Origin: Laburnicola sp. R22_1
Taxonomy: Eukaryota; Ascomycota; Dothideomycetes; Pleosporales; Didymosphaeriaceae
DNA length: 64,000 nucleotides
NCBI GenBank assembly: GCA_014281115.1
Contig: JACONQ010000001.1
Coordinates: forward strand, 2,170,001-2,234,000
Reading direction: 5' to 3'
The notes under the pieces were generated by a model. That model saw nothing but the letters and a program-made list of their open reading frames with translations, did no database searches and had not been told where the DNA came from. The translations under genes and the position numbers were made by a program. Within the stretch, counting starts at the first letter, position 1. Every line of letters starts with the position of its first letter. Positions 1 through 12,233 of the stretch are shown piece after piece.

Positions 1-1099
1 CTTATATAAAGTAATATAATCTTTTAATATCTTATCCTATTCTAACTTTGTTATAAACTATTGCTCTAATACTTTATAACTAGCCTAGAGCTACTTAAAC
101 TCTTAGGGTTTAATCTATTTATCCTCTAGCTTGTTAGTAACTTATTATATAGTTATTAATAGTAATATAATAATGTTCTACTAGAATTTAGATTTCTAGT
201 TTACTATATTTATAAACTGTATATATTCTTAAACCTTAACTTTATCTAGCTTTAAACTATTCTTAATACTAGTTACACTAATATAGAGTTTATAATCTAA
301 TATTTTACTATTAGTATTAGTAATATTAGTAAAGTATATATACTTAGAGAGATTAGTAGGTAGTAGGCTAGCATAGTTCTATTAGTTATATATTATAGTT
401 AGATAATTAGATGTGTCTATAAAAGGGTTGCCTTTATTATAAGGTCTATTTTTATTATTATTATTGTCTATAAAAGTCTTATTATAATCTTTAGATTTAA
501 GAAGTCCCTTTTTAAATATAACTTTGCGCTTATTATAATATTGCTCTATCTCTAATAAGTTATTATCTAATTTATTCTAATTTATAGGTAGAGTACTCTA
601 AGTAGTACTTTATTAAGTTAGAACCTCTAGCTAAGACGTAGTAGCAAAGTTGCAAGACTTTTTATAAAAGCCGCTATTATTATTCTTATTCTTATAGCTA
701 GGTCTTGCTATCTTATTTACTATATATACTAGGTTTGTCTCTTAGTAAGTGTATAATTTAGATTAAAATTAAAGTTGCAAAATTAAGAATATAGTAAGTA
801 CTATAGTTAGTTATAGTAGTTACTTTTACGTAAGGCATTATAACTATAGCCTATATATAACTATAAAAGTCTAGGTATATATAAAAACCTAAGATATTAT
901 ATAGTAATATTAGACTTTCTAGGCTTTTACTAAAGTAAGTAAGACTTATTAAAATTATTATAAAGTCTTAAGACTTTTAACTACACAAAGCAAGCGCGCC
1001 TAAACTAGGTTTATTGCTATACTACACTAGAGTAATTTACTACAAGTATAGATCCTACTAACTTAGTTTATAACTATATCTTAGGCTATAAGTTCTCTA

Positions 1100-1222
1100 G
1101 ATTATTACTATCTACTATTATTATAGAGATTGTGTATATCTATCTACTATTATTATAGAGGTTCTATGTGTTATAACTATTTGCTATTATTATAGAGATC
1201 CTATATATTATAACTATCTACT
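1100..1222. repeat. Four imperfect tandem units of about 36 bp
   Basis: The core ctattattatagag recurs four times at roughly 36-37 bp spacing, separated by variable TA-rich text. A single further unit lies near 7,484-7,510 beside a second copy of the neighbouring GGTTAGG-type repeat, so the two sequences appear to belong to one larger dispersed element. Confidence 0.6.
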
Positions 1223-1224
1223 AT

Positions 1225-1420
1225 TATTATAGATAGGCTGGCAAATAGGTATAGGTTAGGTTGGGGTTAGGTTCCCTTATATAAGACCCTAACTTTGACC
1301 CAATCTCTACCTATAGATTTTGTGCTAGTAATAAATATAGGTTAGGTTAGAGTTGTATAGGCTATGGGTTAGGTTAGAGTTATATAGACTAGGTTATATT
1401 AGGTCTAACTAATTATATTT
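1225..1420. repeat. GGTTAGG-rich repeat, partner of the 6,825-7,480 cluster
   Basis: It begins with a ggctggcaaataggtatagg-type border and continues with runs such as ggttaggttggggttagg, then the reverse-complement flavour at accctaac. The same border and core occur at 7,027 onward in direct orientation and at about 6,970-7,003 and 7,450-7,478 in inverted orientation. Confidence 0.6.
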
Positions 1421-1887
1421 TTATTAGCTGTATGCAAGTTTTATAGTAAATTACTATAAAAATGTCTTTATTATTATAGTAGTAATTAATACTTTTACTT
1501 ATTATAGTAAAAGTACAGCTTTAGTGTTAAATATATATACTAAACCTAACTAAGCACTTAGCTATTCTAAATTTAACTAAGCGCCTTACTATTTATCTAG
1601 TACCTATATACTTCTTATAGTATCTATTTGCTAGCTATATATTCTTAGCCTATATAGTAACCTATTTTGTATAAATAGTGTTAATATTAGTATTTAGAGG
1701 TATTAGTATTTATTTTATAGTAGGAGTAGAGTGGTACAAAGAAATATCTTTAAATATTCTAACTAGAAAAGCCTCTATTACCTCTTAGAGAGTAGCTAGC
1801 GCAGTAGACTAGAAGTGCAGATATTTCTTATTATTATCTTATGCTATTTTCGTAATAAGACAGCAGAATAGCCTTTTTCTAATAAGG

Positions 1888-2340
1888 AGCTTAATACTCT
1901 TTTAGTACTTTTTAATTTCTCTAAGCATAATAGCTATATATTATTAGACTATATATATAATAAATAGCTATAATAATAATGAATTACCTAGTTTTTAGTA
2001 GTGCTTTCTTTTTAGCGTAGTAGGTAGTATTTTGTAAGGCGCCTTTTATATAGCTTTAGTAGTTAGTAGTTTTTTTTTACTTAAAATTTACTAGTAACTA
2101 GTTTAGAGTATTTAGTTAGTCTAGTGCGTGATATTATTTTAGAAATTAAGGTTGTATAGTAGTTAAGGCTATAGAGTATTAAAAAGTAGCTAGAAGGGTA
2201 GTAAGGTAGAGTAGCTAAGTAGGTAGTAAGATAAGTAAAGAAAATACGCTAGTGTTGTTAGCGCCTTACTTATATGTATAGGCCCCTTTAACTACTTTTT
2301 ATAATAATAATAATATTTTTATTATCTCTATAATATTAAC
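1888..2340 (+). repeat. Dispersed repeat of about 450 bp, copy 1
   Basis: This stretch, from the taatactcttttagtac region to the TAATAATAATAATATTTTT tail, is matched in the same orientation at 15,838-16,390, with many C/T and G/A differences between copies. Copy 2 carries an extra piece of about 115 bp near its end that is absent here, so this copy is the empty-site version. No coding signal seen. Confidence 0.7.
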
Positions 2341-3539
2341 TATAGTTATTAGATACTATTATTACACTCTATACTATAGTGTCTATTAAGGAAGAGTCTT
2401 CTAACGTTCTAAAGGACCTTCTAAGTAGCGGCCTATAGATACTAGCAAATTTTAAGCGCAATAAGTAGAAGAGTCTTACTAAGGTTCCTAGTAATTATAG
2501 CCTTTTATTACACTATATACTAATATAGATAGGGCTTTATATTTAGAGATAAAGAGGTTAGTACTATTCTTTTATATTATAGATAAGGTAGCTCTTAAAA
2601 GGTTATTCTACTAACTATAAAGTGTTATTTAAAGGTATACTTAGTAATAGTGCCTATACTATTACGCAGAGGTCTTGCAATACACTCTATAGTAAAAAGA
2701 AAAGGCACTAAACTTTATTTAATTAGCTAATTAAGCTATATAATATTAGCTTAAGAAGAAGCTTTATAATAATAAGAACTACTAAGTACTCTTTAAAGTA
2801 CAAAAGCATTAATAGCTTACGTAGAAAAAGAAGAGCTTATATAGTTTTGCATTAAGAATTAAAAGAGTAGTATATTATTATATTCTATTATTATATATTA
2901 GTTAATTAATAAGGAGTAGGTAATTAGTTAGAGGCGAAACTAATAGCTGTATATAAGAAGTAGAATAAAATTAAGAATAAAGTTAATTTAAGAGCCTACT
3001 AAGCAGCCCTAGCTAAGTGTGAAATTATCGCTAGTAAGAGGAAAGGCCCTCCTATACTATAGAGTTATATAGGTAAATAATTTTTTAGTTATAGTAGTAT
3101 ATATAAGAAGCTCTTATATAATATATATAAGGCAGGCCTAAAGAAGCTTAAGGCTAATAACTTTAAGAGTAAGACTAATAAGAAAGAGTAAAAGGACTTC
3201 TGTAATAGCGTAGACAATATAGGTCTAATTACTAAGAAGCTAGTAATAATTACTAATAAGAAATAGTTATAAGTTTATTACACTTATTTATTATATACCT
3301 TTGCTAATAGTTATTAGTTGCTATAAGCTTAGTTCTTCTACTAACCTTATTAACTATAGTAAGGATAGTATACTTAATAGTAACAAGACGTATATTAAGG
3401 AGAATAATAATAAAGAGTGTAAAGAGAAAATTAAAGATAATAAGAAGAAGCTTAAGGCTTATTTCTAGGAGCTACTAAATAAATACAACTTTAATATTAT
3501 AGATAAGGATATAAACTTTAATGATTTTTTAGACTTTAG

Positions 3540-3648
3540 AGGCTTAGGTACTAAGGGGGTTTAGATAATAAGGGAGGCTTAGGTGCTAAGGGGGTTTTAG
3601 ATAATAAGGGGGGCTTAGGTGCTAAAAGGGTTTTAGACAATCATTAGC
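3540..3648 (+). repeat. Minisatellite, three units of about 36 bp
   Basis: Three successive units start with ggcttaggtgctaag and continue with a ggggttttagataataagg tail. Units 1 and 2 differ by a base or two and an indel, and the third diverges at its end. The local G content is clearly higher than in the surrounding AT block. Confidence 0.75.
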
Positions 3649-4649
3649 GCATATAATAAGATAAGCTAAAGTTGCAGTTTTGCTATAGCTAATTATTATA
3701 GCTAATAATTATACACTAGTTGCTAAGAATGTCGCCTATAATAGTATAGTAATAAGCTAATTACTATCTAAAACTAACTCTACAATAAAAGACTATATAC
3801 TAGTCTAGATTTAAAACTAACTTATTATTAGCACACTATACGCTGCACACTTTTTCTAGCTAACCTTAATATTAGTTAAACACTACTATAGTTAATATTA
3901 TAGAATTTAGTTTGTCCAATCCTCTTTTTAAACTACTATTCTCTCTAATAACTATTTAACTTGTTATTATATTTTTTTATTACGCTAATATTCTTAAGTA
4001 CTATATTAAGTGCTATACCTATTCTAGGAATTAATATACAGTCCTATATTAATAAACTAGTTGCCCTACTACTAGATGCTTTTCTTAGATATAGAATCCT
4101 AGCCCTATAGGCTAATAGGTTAGGAAGTAGGATAATTTGTCTTATCTAACGTCCCCCTTTAGACTTTTAAGAGTTAGAAATAGGAAAAAAGATATTTGCT
4201 ATATAGGACGTGTAGTAGTCTAATACTTAATAGACTAAAGATAAATAAACCTATAATCTATACTAGAACTCTTACCTTTATATAGGTATTATCTAGACTA
4301 TATTTTAGAAGCGTGTAGAGTATCCCTTTAGTTATTTATATATATTCTATCTTAACTATAGCTATACACTATAACACCTAAGCGTTAACTCTACTAGTAC
4401 CTAGTTAATTAGTACTAAGCACCTTATTAACTATATAAGGTTCTAAGTATATACGCAATAGAATAAGTCTATTTATAAAAGGACTTTTACTTCTTAATAA
4501 AAAAAAATTAGACAGCTATTTTATATTCCATGTACTCTCTATAGACATTTAAAACTAAACTTATATAGATAGTAATTAATAATAACTAGTCTTTCTAAAT
4601 AGTAGAGCAACTATTCTTTTAACACTTTTTTTAATTCCTTAGGCCTAAC

Positions 4650-5830
4650 GCTGTAATAACTTGCTAATATAGGTTTTACTATATATTCCTAAATAAGTTT
4701 AACGCTGCTAAGGCAGCTATTCTTAGCAATATTAGTAGGATAACTAAACTCTCTATCTCGCTTAACGCGTGGTCTGTGGCTAATTACCTTAGCTTCCTAG
4801 CTATTAATAGTTACTATATTAATAATACTTAGTGGCTTAGGAAGAAGCTGCTTAACTTTATACTAATATATAGTAGCTATACTAGAGTATTAATAGTATT
4901 AGAGGTACTATAGATCCTTAACAACATAGAAACTATATAGAAGCTTCTAGTAATTATATATAATAATACTAGTAATAATAGCACTCTAGCATAGAGCGTC
5001 TAGCACAAACTATTAGAGGAGAATATTACCTAGAACTAAAAAGAGAATATAGTCCTATATCTTAATTATTTTATTAATTTTATAGTTTAAAATATTATCT
5101 ATTATCTTAAGTTGTTAGCGCCTATTAATTGTACCTTTAGAGAGACGCTATAGTGGTAATATATAAATAAAATCTAGGCGTAGATATTTGTCCTAAATTT
5201 TCTTCGCAAGGTATATTAGCTATTATTATAGAAGGTTATTATAGAAAGTTATTACAAACTAACTAGCGCGTAGCTCTATGCTATTTATATTATAATTAAC
5301 TAGTTACTATAGTAATTTAAGTAATTTCTTATAACACAAACTAACACACTGCTAAAGAAGTAATTGTCTATAATTTAAAATAGTTAAATAAGATAGAACT
5401 CTACGTATAATATATGCGAGCGCATACTAAAGCTTTAGGCTAATATTAATATATAGCTAGAGAAGAAGATTATAATAAAGATAACTAGGAGATTAAACGC
5501 TTCTACTTATAGTAATACTATAGAGGTAGACTTTAAAGACCTTAAGAAACTTTAACTATTAGCCCTAGAATAGTTATATTTTAAGTTAATTATCTCTATG
5601 CTTTAAAGGTTTAAGAAGGCTATAAACTTTCTAAGTAAGAACTAGAAATCTTAGGTTCTATATATCTAGCTTATGTATAACTAGCTCTTTAATTTCCTAA
5701 ATAAGATAAATAATAAGCTTATTAAAGAGTTAAATAATATTAGATAGCTAGAAGCTATATAGGCTATAGCTAAGATAGAATAAGAGAAGTTGCATAAGGA
5801 TTACTTAAGTATAAATAGAGAGAAGAGTTT
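4650..5830 (+). pseudogene. hAT-family transposase relic, heavily RIP-mutated
   Basis: Conceptual plus-strand reading gives text matching the core of fungal hAT transposases if in-frame stops are read as mutated Gln/Trp. Visible landmarks are LSISLNAWSVANYLSFLAI with YYINNT around 4,750-4,840 (family pattern: hydrophobic core around the first catalytic Asp, here apparently Asn), a DNASNN-like NNTSNNSTLA around 4,965-4,990, a CLAHVIN-like stretch near 5,060-5,090 and a FKDLKKL...FKKAINFL segment around 5,530-5,630 like the helical insertion domain. No ends or target duplication could be placed. It is unrelated in position to the younger hAT element at 25,185. The alternative, a chance resemblance in TA-rich DNA, is less likely because the landmarks come in family order. 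Confidence 0.55.
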
Positions 5831-6824
5831 CTTATTTAACTATATAATAATATTAAATTTTTGCAAAAGCTTATAGCGTATAAAGTATTATAATTATAAC
5901 TATTTATTATAGTTATATACTAATAGTTGTATAGGATAAGATATAGAAGATTTAGAATAAGTATATATACTACTAATAGTTCCTAGAGTACCTTAATTAT
6001 TATAATAGCCTAATAGCTAGGGACCCTACTCTAGTCTTAAATACTAACCTAAGATAGTTAAAAGGTAGTAAATAGTTTTAAAAGCCTTCTTTACTACCTA
6101 GTTTATAGTCTAGTAGCCTCTTTATCTCTAGCTAAAGTTTAGCTACGCTAGATGTTAATTATAACTTAGGCCTAACTTAAATAGAAAGAGAAATATATCT
6201 AAGTACTTTTATAGTTAAAAGGGGTAATAGATTTAATATACTAGTGTAGTAGAAAGTTTATTAAATATTTTACCCATAACTTATATAGATTAAAAAGAAT
6301 ATTCTACTAATATAGATTTTATAGGTAGGTGTTAAGTATGTCTTTAACACTAGTAGGGATGTAATTAGAGATTAAAGGCATAATTTCGCTGCTTAAATAA
6401 TTTAAAAGGTTATAATAGTTAAGTTTATAATAGCTAATAAGTAATTTATAAAGTTATTAGATTCTAATATAAAGAAGAATAATTTAGAGAATATAGCGCT
6501 ATTAGATAAAGAGAATAATTTGTATAAGCTACTAGCTAATAAAAAGACTATTAAAACTATATAAGATTTTAAGGTTTTAGATAGTAAGCTACTAATATTC
6601 TTTACTAGGAGTAGCTACTATAAAAGTAGTTAAGGCCTTAGCACTACTATAGTGTTAGCAATAATAAGATATAATAAATATATATATTAATAGCAAAATA
6701 GCGTTAATTTTACTTTTACTTAGATTTCTTTTTTATATACCTTTAGAGTAACTAAAGTTACTAATTTTATTACTATTAATTTTATATAATATAAGTTACG
6801 CAATTCTAATAAGTACTTTAATAT

Positions 6825-7480
6825 AACCTATACCTAGGAGTCTATATAATCTAACCTAACCTATACCTAGAGTTTGTGTAACCTAACCTAATTTATACCT
6901 AGAGTCTATGCGACTCTAACCTAACCTATACCTAGGGTCTATGTGATTCTAACCTAACCCTATATCTAAGCTAGGTACCCCGAATCTATTTACTAGCCTA
7001 ATTATAAAGGTTCTGTGTAATTATTAGGCTAGTAAATAGGTATAGATTAGATTGGGGATAGAGTCTTATATAAGTAGAATTAGATTAGAGTTAGAGTCTT
7101 ATATAATCTAACCTAACCTAACCTAATCCTACTTACGTAAGATCTTAATTCTAACCTAACCCTATTTATATAAGACTCTAACCCTAACTTAACCCTAGGG
7201 TACCTATTTAGTTTGTAATAACTAGCTGTTATGATTAATTAAAAATATATTTTAAATAATATTAAACTAAGTTAAATTAAGCTAGAGTCTTATATAATTA
7301 GGTTAGGTCTTACGTAATTAGGTTAGGTATAGGTTAGGTTAGGTTTAGAGTCTTATATAATTAACCTTACCTAACCTAAGGTCTGTGTAACCTAACCTAA
7401 CCTATACCTATAGTTTATGCGACCCCAACCTAATCCTATATCTAACCTAAGTACCCCGAACCTATTTACTAGCCTAGTAA
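6825..7480. repeat. Cluster of inverted TTAGG-like repeats
   Basis: Four imperfect units of about 34 bp (cctatacctagagtctatg then ctaacctaacc) run from 6,828 to 6,960. The border ctatttactagcctaat at 6,985 is followed by its inverse attaggctagtaaatag at 7,024-7,041, making a large palindrome. Further inverted arms occur at 7,027-7,212 and about 7,290-7,478. The cluster resembles, but is not, a TTAGGG telomere array. Confidence 0.65.
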
Positions 7481-8575
7481 TTATCTACTATTATTATAGA
7501 GGTTCTGTATATTATAGGTAATAAAAGAGATATTATAGTTAGAGGTTAGCTTACTAAACGCCTTTTTTAACCTTTTTTTTAGTTTAAGGTTAAAGTAAAT
7601 TAAGATAGAAGGTTATATATACTATATATAGTACCTAATTCTAATTAAAAACTAATCTTAAACGCGCTAACATAATAATAGTTTAAACTTTAAACTTACT
7701 TGCACCCCCTAATACCTATAAGCTCCTAGCACTAACGCAAGATTTACTTATACTATATATAGCCTATCTAGCTTATTATTACTACTATTATTAGTTATCT
7801 ACTCTCGCGCGCTAAATAAGCTAACTTAACAGCAATAATAACTAGGAGAATCTTATAAATCTATATAACACTTTTGCCACACTAGAGCTTATTAATAAAG
7901 ATCTTATTATCCTTCTTTTGCGTCTCTTACTAGATTCTATTACTAATAAGAAGCAATTATATTTACTAGAATAGAAATTTAACTTTATAGTCCTTTATAA
8001 ACTAGATAAGCTACTAACCTAACTAGTATACTAGGACTGCCTTGTGGATAGTTAAGTATACTTACCCCTTACGCTAGATAAGTATCTAGATAGAATAGAA
8101 CTCTAGCGTAGTTACTTTAACAGCCTCTTTAATAGTAGTAGCGCAAATCTTTAGTATATACTTTTTAGCAATAGTAAGTACTTCTTTAAAAACAATATTA
8201 ATATCTAGATAGATAGTAGGACGTAGAGAGATAGTAATAGGAGAAGATTTATTAAGGATAACTTTAATATAGCAATAGAGCAATAGTGTATCTAGTATGT
8301 ATTACCCTTATCCTACTACTATAAGTATAATAGTATATATTTATTAATATATTAACTTGTGTTATTTGCAATAATCTAGATAGTAGATTATAATAGTTAG
8401 AATAGTAGAGAATAAATAGAACTTATAGTATGGCCGCGCTAAAGGCTTTTATTCCTTCCTTAAAGTTCTAACTATAGCCTCTTTATAAATTAACTTTGCA
8501 TGTAAAAGCTATGCGTGCTAAGACTACTAAGCTCGCTTAGTAGTTTAAATGCGCTTTTTTTGTTATTACCTTTTT

Positions 8576-8672
8576 ACGCCTTTTTTAATTACTAAGTAGA
8601 AGGCTCTGCTTTTTTTGTTATGTTATTTAAGATAAAAGCCTTTATCGTCCTATCCCTAGGTAGATAAAATAA
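8576..8672 (-). repeat. Short dispersed repeat family A, copy in inverted orientation
   Basis: The reverse complement reads taccttag-type border, aaaggcttttatcttaaata, then aaaaaaagcagagcc and a tagtaattaaaaa end. It matches the four plus-strand copies at 15,071-15,170, 15,187-15,290, 15,690-15,785 and 16,232-16,345. Length is about 100 bp and there is no coding capacity. Confidence 0.7.
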
Positions 8673-9539
8673 CGCCACACACATAGTTAGAGATATTACT
8701 ATTATTAAAACTAGGTAATAATATTAACGTTAACTTATCTCTTATTAGTAAGATAAATAGAATTACTATAATTTATAGTTACTTATAATAAGTTTAGTAA
8801 ATAGTTATAGGTAGCTTATTTAAGTAAGCTAGACTTATAGTTATTAGAATAACTAGATTTACTTATTAGTAAGCTACTTTAATAACTACCTTAGTAGTTA
8901 TTAGATATAAAGCTTAGTAAGCTTATAAGTTATTATAGAAAGCGATATTACTTATAAGTAAGTTATTCCTCTAAGGACTATTATAGTAGTGCTAAAGGGC
9001 TAATATTTTATAAGATATAATCTATATACTACTATAAATAAGGTTTTAGCTATTCTTTATCTTCTACTATACCTATTATTATTAATAGGTAACCTATAAG
9101 TAAGCATTATTATTGCTATTAGTTATATTAGTAATACTTTAGAAGAGGCATTTATACTCTTAATATCTAAAGTACTTAAGAATGTAACGGGAGCCTACCT
9201 ACTATATTAGTTAATAGGTATTATTATTAGTAACGCCCTAGAGATAGACTAAATTTTGATAGTTAAGCTATAGCTTAATAATTACTACTATAGTATAAGG
9301 GCACTATAGAGATTATTATCTTATATATAAGATAACTAGTAGTTAGAATCTAAATATAAAATAGTAGCAATATGTATATAAAGTAGGTACATAGGCAGAT
9401 TATATACATAGTCTTACTTAGAATCTTACTTAAAACTACACTAGTTCTAAAAGAGTAATAGCTAAGGATAATATAAGTAAGGGGGCCGCACTTTAGATTA
9501 GTAATAAATCTTATTAAGTATATAGTATAGTTTATTTTT

Positions 9540-9665
9540 TTATAACTAAGGAATTTCTAATAAAATTATTATAATAATAGTAGTTATTCCTCCTACTATT
9601 ATTAACATAGTAAAGTATTTTAAGGTAGTATTAATAAAAAGAAGTTAGCGTATTATAAGCGAGCT
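9540..9665 (+). repeat. Short dispersed repeat family B, copy 1
   Basis: The stretch from aactaaggaatttctaataa through ttaaggtagtattaataaaa and gttagcgtattataagc is matched at 15,548-15,668 and, for its first part, at 18,835-18,935. All three share orientation and differ mostly by transitions. A non-autonomous element or the end of a larger one is possible. Confidence 0.65.
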
Positions 9666-10113
9666 AAGCAAGCTTAGTAGGCTTAGCGTACTTACTCTAA
9701 CTAAAAAAATCTATATACAAAACTCTACGTAAGACTATATTATCTTACTAGTTTAGAGTTAGAAAGAAAGATATAATAATAGCGCTGGCACTATAACTAG
9801 TATAATACTATAACTATTATCTTCTTTACTATTATAAAGAATACTTTTACACACGTTTTATATATAGTATAACACTATAAGAGAAAGCTATAGATGTGCT
9901 AAAAAACGCTATGAGTCCTTTACTATTATCCCTAGTATATAGTATAAGTACAGTAGAATAACAAAAAAATAAAATTTTTTTACTCTTTTAAAAGCTTATA
10001 ACTTTTTTTTAGATAATTATTAAAATTTTAATTTTTAATATATTAGAGACAACATTACCTAGTTTTAGATAATTAATAAAGATTATGCTTAGTAGTTATA
10101 AACTGGGTACATA

Positions 10114-12233
10114 CAGTAGGGTGACACAAAAAAAGCGCCTAGTAAAAAGATACCTTTTTAAAGATTATATAACTAGGTGAGTTTTAATACTATGTAAATA
10201 AAAAGTATACCGTTTTAAGGAGAGGGTTTAGGGGATTTAGTATAGAAGGTTAGTAAGAGCTTAGTAATCAGCGCTAACTAGAGGTATCTTAGTAAAGTTA
10301 AGAGAATCTTTTCTTAAAACTTTGATCCTATATAACTTTGTTTTCTACATAGATAAAATTCTATAACTTATATATATTATAGTTTAGTCTATATGAACTA
10401 TATAACTTAATTTTTATTATAGGTTTATTCATAGAAATAATAATTATAAGGAAAAAGATAAAAATTAATTAAAATTAAACAATTAGATAGAACTAGTAAA
10501 TAATATATACCTAGTACTTAGTATACCATCCTTTAGCCTCTATAACGTCATTATAACGCTTAGGCAAAGATAGTATACAATGATCTATAGTCTCCTGTGG
10601 AATTAAATCCCACTCCTCTTGTATAGCTCTTTTAAAGGCTTCTACACTAGATTTACTGGCGCCAAAGCCTAAATAAGCCCTATTTCGTTTTCCTAGCCTA
10701 TCTTTTAATAGACTCCAAACGTTTTCTATAGGATTTAAGTCTGGTAAATAGGGTGGATGCCCAAAAACAAAGACTTTATTCTTAGAAAACCACCTTTTCA
10801 CCTGTGGAGTTCCGTAGATCTTCGAATTATCCTGTTGAAGTTTCCAGCCTAGTTATAATTAGTGTAAAGAATAAGATTATAAAAATATAATATATATATA
10901 TATATATATTATATAATAAAAGAAAAAGAAAAAAGAAGAAAAAGGGGTACTTTACTTATCTCTTTTTAAAAGAGGTTTTAAGACAGGATTTAAACACTCC
11001 TGTATATATCTAGTGTTATTAAAGGTCCTAGTTTTAATAGGATCCCTTAAAAACACTAGTTTAGAACGTCCTCCTATCCAAATACAGCCCCAGACTAAGA
11101 TAGAAATATCTCGCGCTTTTAGTGAATTAGTACTAGGTCAAAAAAAAGATATAAAAAAACTAAAATAGCCCAATTGTAGAGAAAAGCGGGCTCTATAATT
11201 CTATAATTTAAAGGAAATTAATAACTTACTAGTTGTTCAGTTTTTGCGCTGTTCAGGCCCAATTTTCGATTTTCCCATTTTTCTTATATATTCTTGCCTA
11301 TTACCATGCCCTCTTTGGATAGTAGACTCGTCAGAAAATATAACTTTAGCAAAGTTAATATTTTCTAGCTCCTTAACTATCTCTTTAGCCCAGAATTCTC
11401 TTCTTTTAGCTCTTTCTTTAGTTAAATAGGCCTTTTTCCTAGAGACGTTAAAAGAATAGTCTTCTCCTTTAAAACTCTCTGTAACGTCCTCTTAGTAAAG
11501 CCAAAACTATTCTCTTCTAATAGCCTCTTATTTGTCTTCTTAGGGCTTTTAGTTAAATCTCTATTAATAACTCTTTTCTCTCTAGAAGTAATCTTAGTTA
11601 CTCTCCCTTGTTTTACCCCTTTTAATAAGTTATCTCTCTTATTTTTCTTATTAATACGTCTAATAGCAGTCTTAATAGATTGTAGAGGCTTATTAAGAGT
11701 AGTAGCAATAGTAGAATTAGAAGTATTTGCTTTTTTAAGTAAAGAAACTTAACTTTCGAGTTTTGACAATTTTGGCTCCATTCGAGGAAATACAAAAGAG
11801 AAAATTTACTAGATAAAAGATATTATATTATACTATAATCTTAGTAATAAATCACGTAATTTAATTAACTTTTAAAATCACGTACTTTTTTAACCTTAAA
11901 TAATTTCTTAATTAAGTTATATAAGTACTCCAAAATTTTGCTTAGGTAATCTACACTAGGCCTAAAATAGCTAGTAAAAACATTAGCCTAGTAGCATACT
12001 AAATAAAAAAATCATAACGCCTTAAAAATTGACTTTTTAGAAACACAAGGTTTAGAGATAGATACCTTAAGGACCCTGCTTAGTAAGCACGTAACTAGTA
12101 CCTAAATTCAATCTCCTATATTTCCTCTTTAAAACGGTATACCTTTTATTTACATAGTATTAAAACTTACTTAGTTATATAACTTTTAAAAAGGTATCTT
12201 TTTACTAGGCGCTTTTTTTGTGTCACCATACTG
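10114..12233 (-). mobile_element. Tc1/mariner-type element with 105-bp terminal inverted repeats
   Basis: The left end CAGTAGGGTGACACAAAA (10,114) is mirrored by the right end (reverse complement CAGTATGGTGACACAAAA, ending at 12,233). The inverted repeats extend about 105 bp (10,114-10,218 and 12,129-12,233) with only about six differences. TA lies directly outside both ends (10,112-10,113 and 12,234-12,235), the usual Tc1/mariner target duplication. The 2,120-bp element holds one transposase relic on the minus strand. Confidence 0.88.
10511..11781 (-). pseudogene. Tc1/mariner (DDE_3) transposase relic
   Basis: Conceptual reading starts at ATG 11,781 (MEPKLSKLES) and has an N-terminal helix-turn-helix-like part, then IFSDESTIQRGHG carrying the first catalytic Asp near 11,340. 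The downstream part LQQDNSKIYG keeps the QDN motif of the second Asp, and DLNPIENVWSLLKDRL near 10,740 carries the third acidic residue. The frame ends KGWYTKY at 10,511. An AT-rich GT-AG interval of about 100 bp (about 10,848-10,950) separates the second and third parts and looks like an intron, present at the same place in the copy at 12,860. A stop inside the N-terminal part, a frame break near 11,450 and other stops make it non-functional. Confidence 0.85.

Noticed and set aside
2700..2900. Possible Fot1/pogo N-terminal DNA-binding relic on the plus strand
   Set aside because: Several frames give weak Lys/Gln-rich text after replacing stops, but no ordered set of family motifs could be followed.
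5870..5920. Possible retroviral-type zinc knuckle of a gag gene
   Set aside because: Only one Cys is visible and the spacing fails even after allowing transitions; the region upstream reads as hAT instead.
6825..7480. Internal telomere array
   Set aside because: The units are ctaacctaacc mixed with other text in both orientations, not a uniform (TTAGGG)n run.
8086..8283. 65-codon open frame on the minus strand in the AT block
   Set aside because: No domain, composition identical to the flanks, no partner exon; expected by chance in such DNA.
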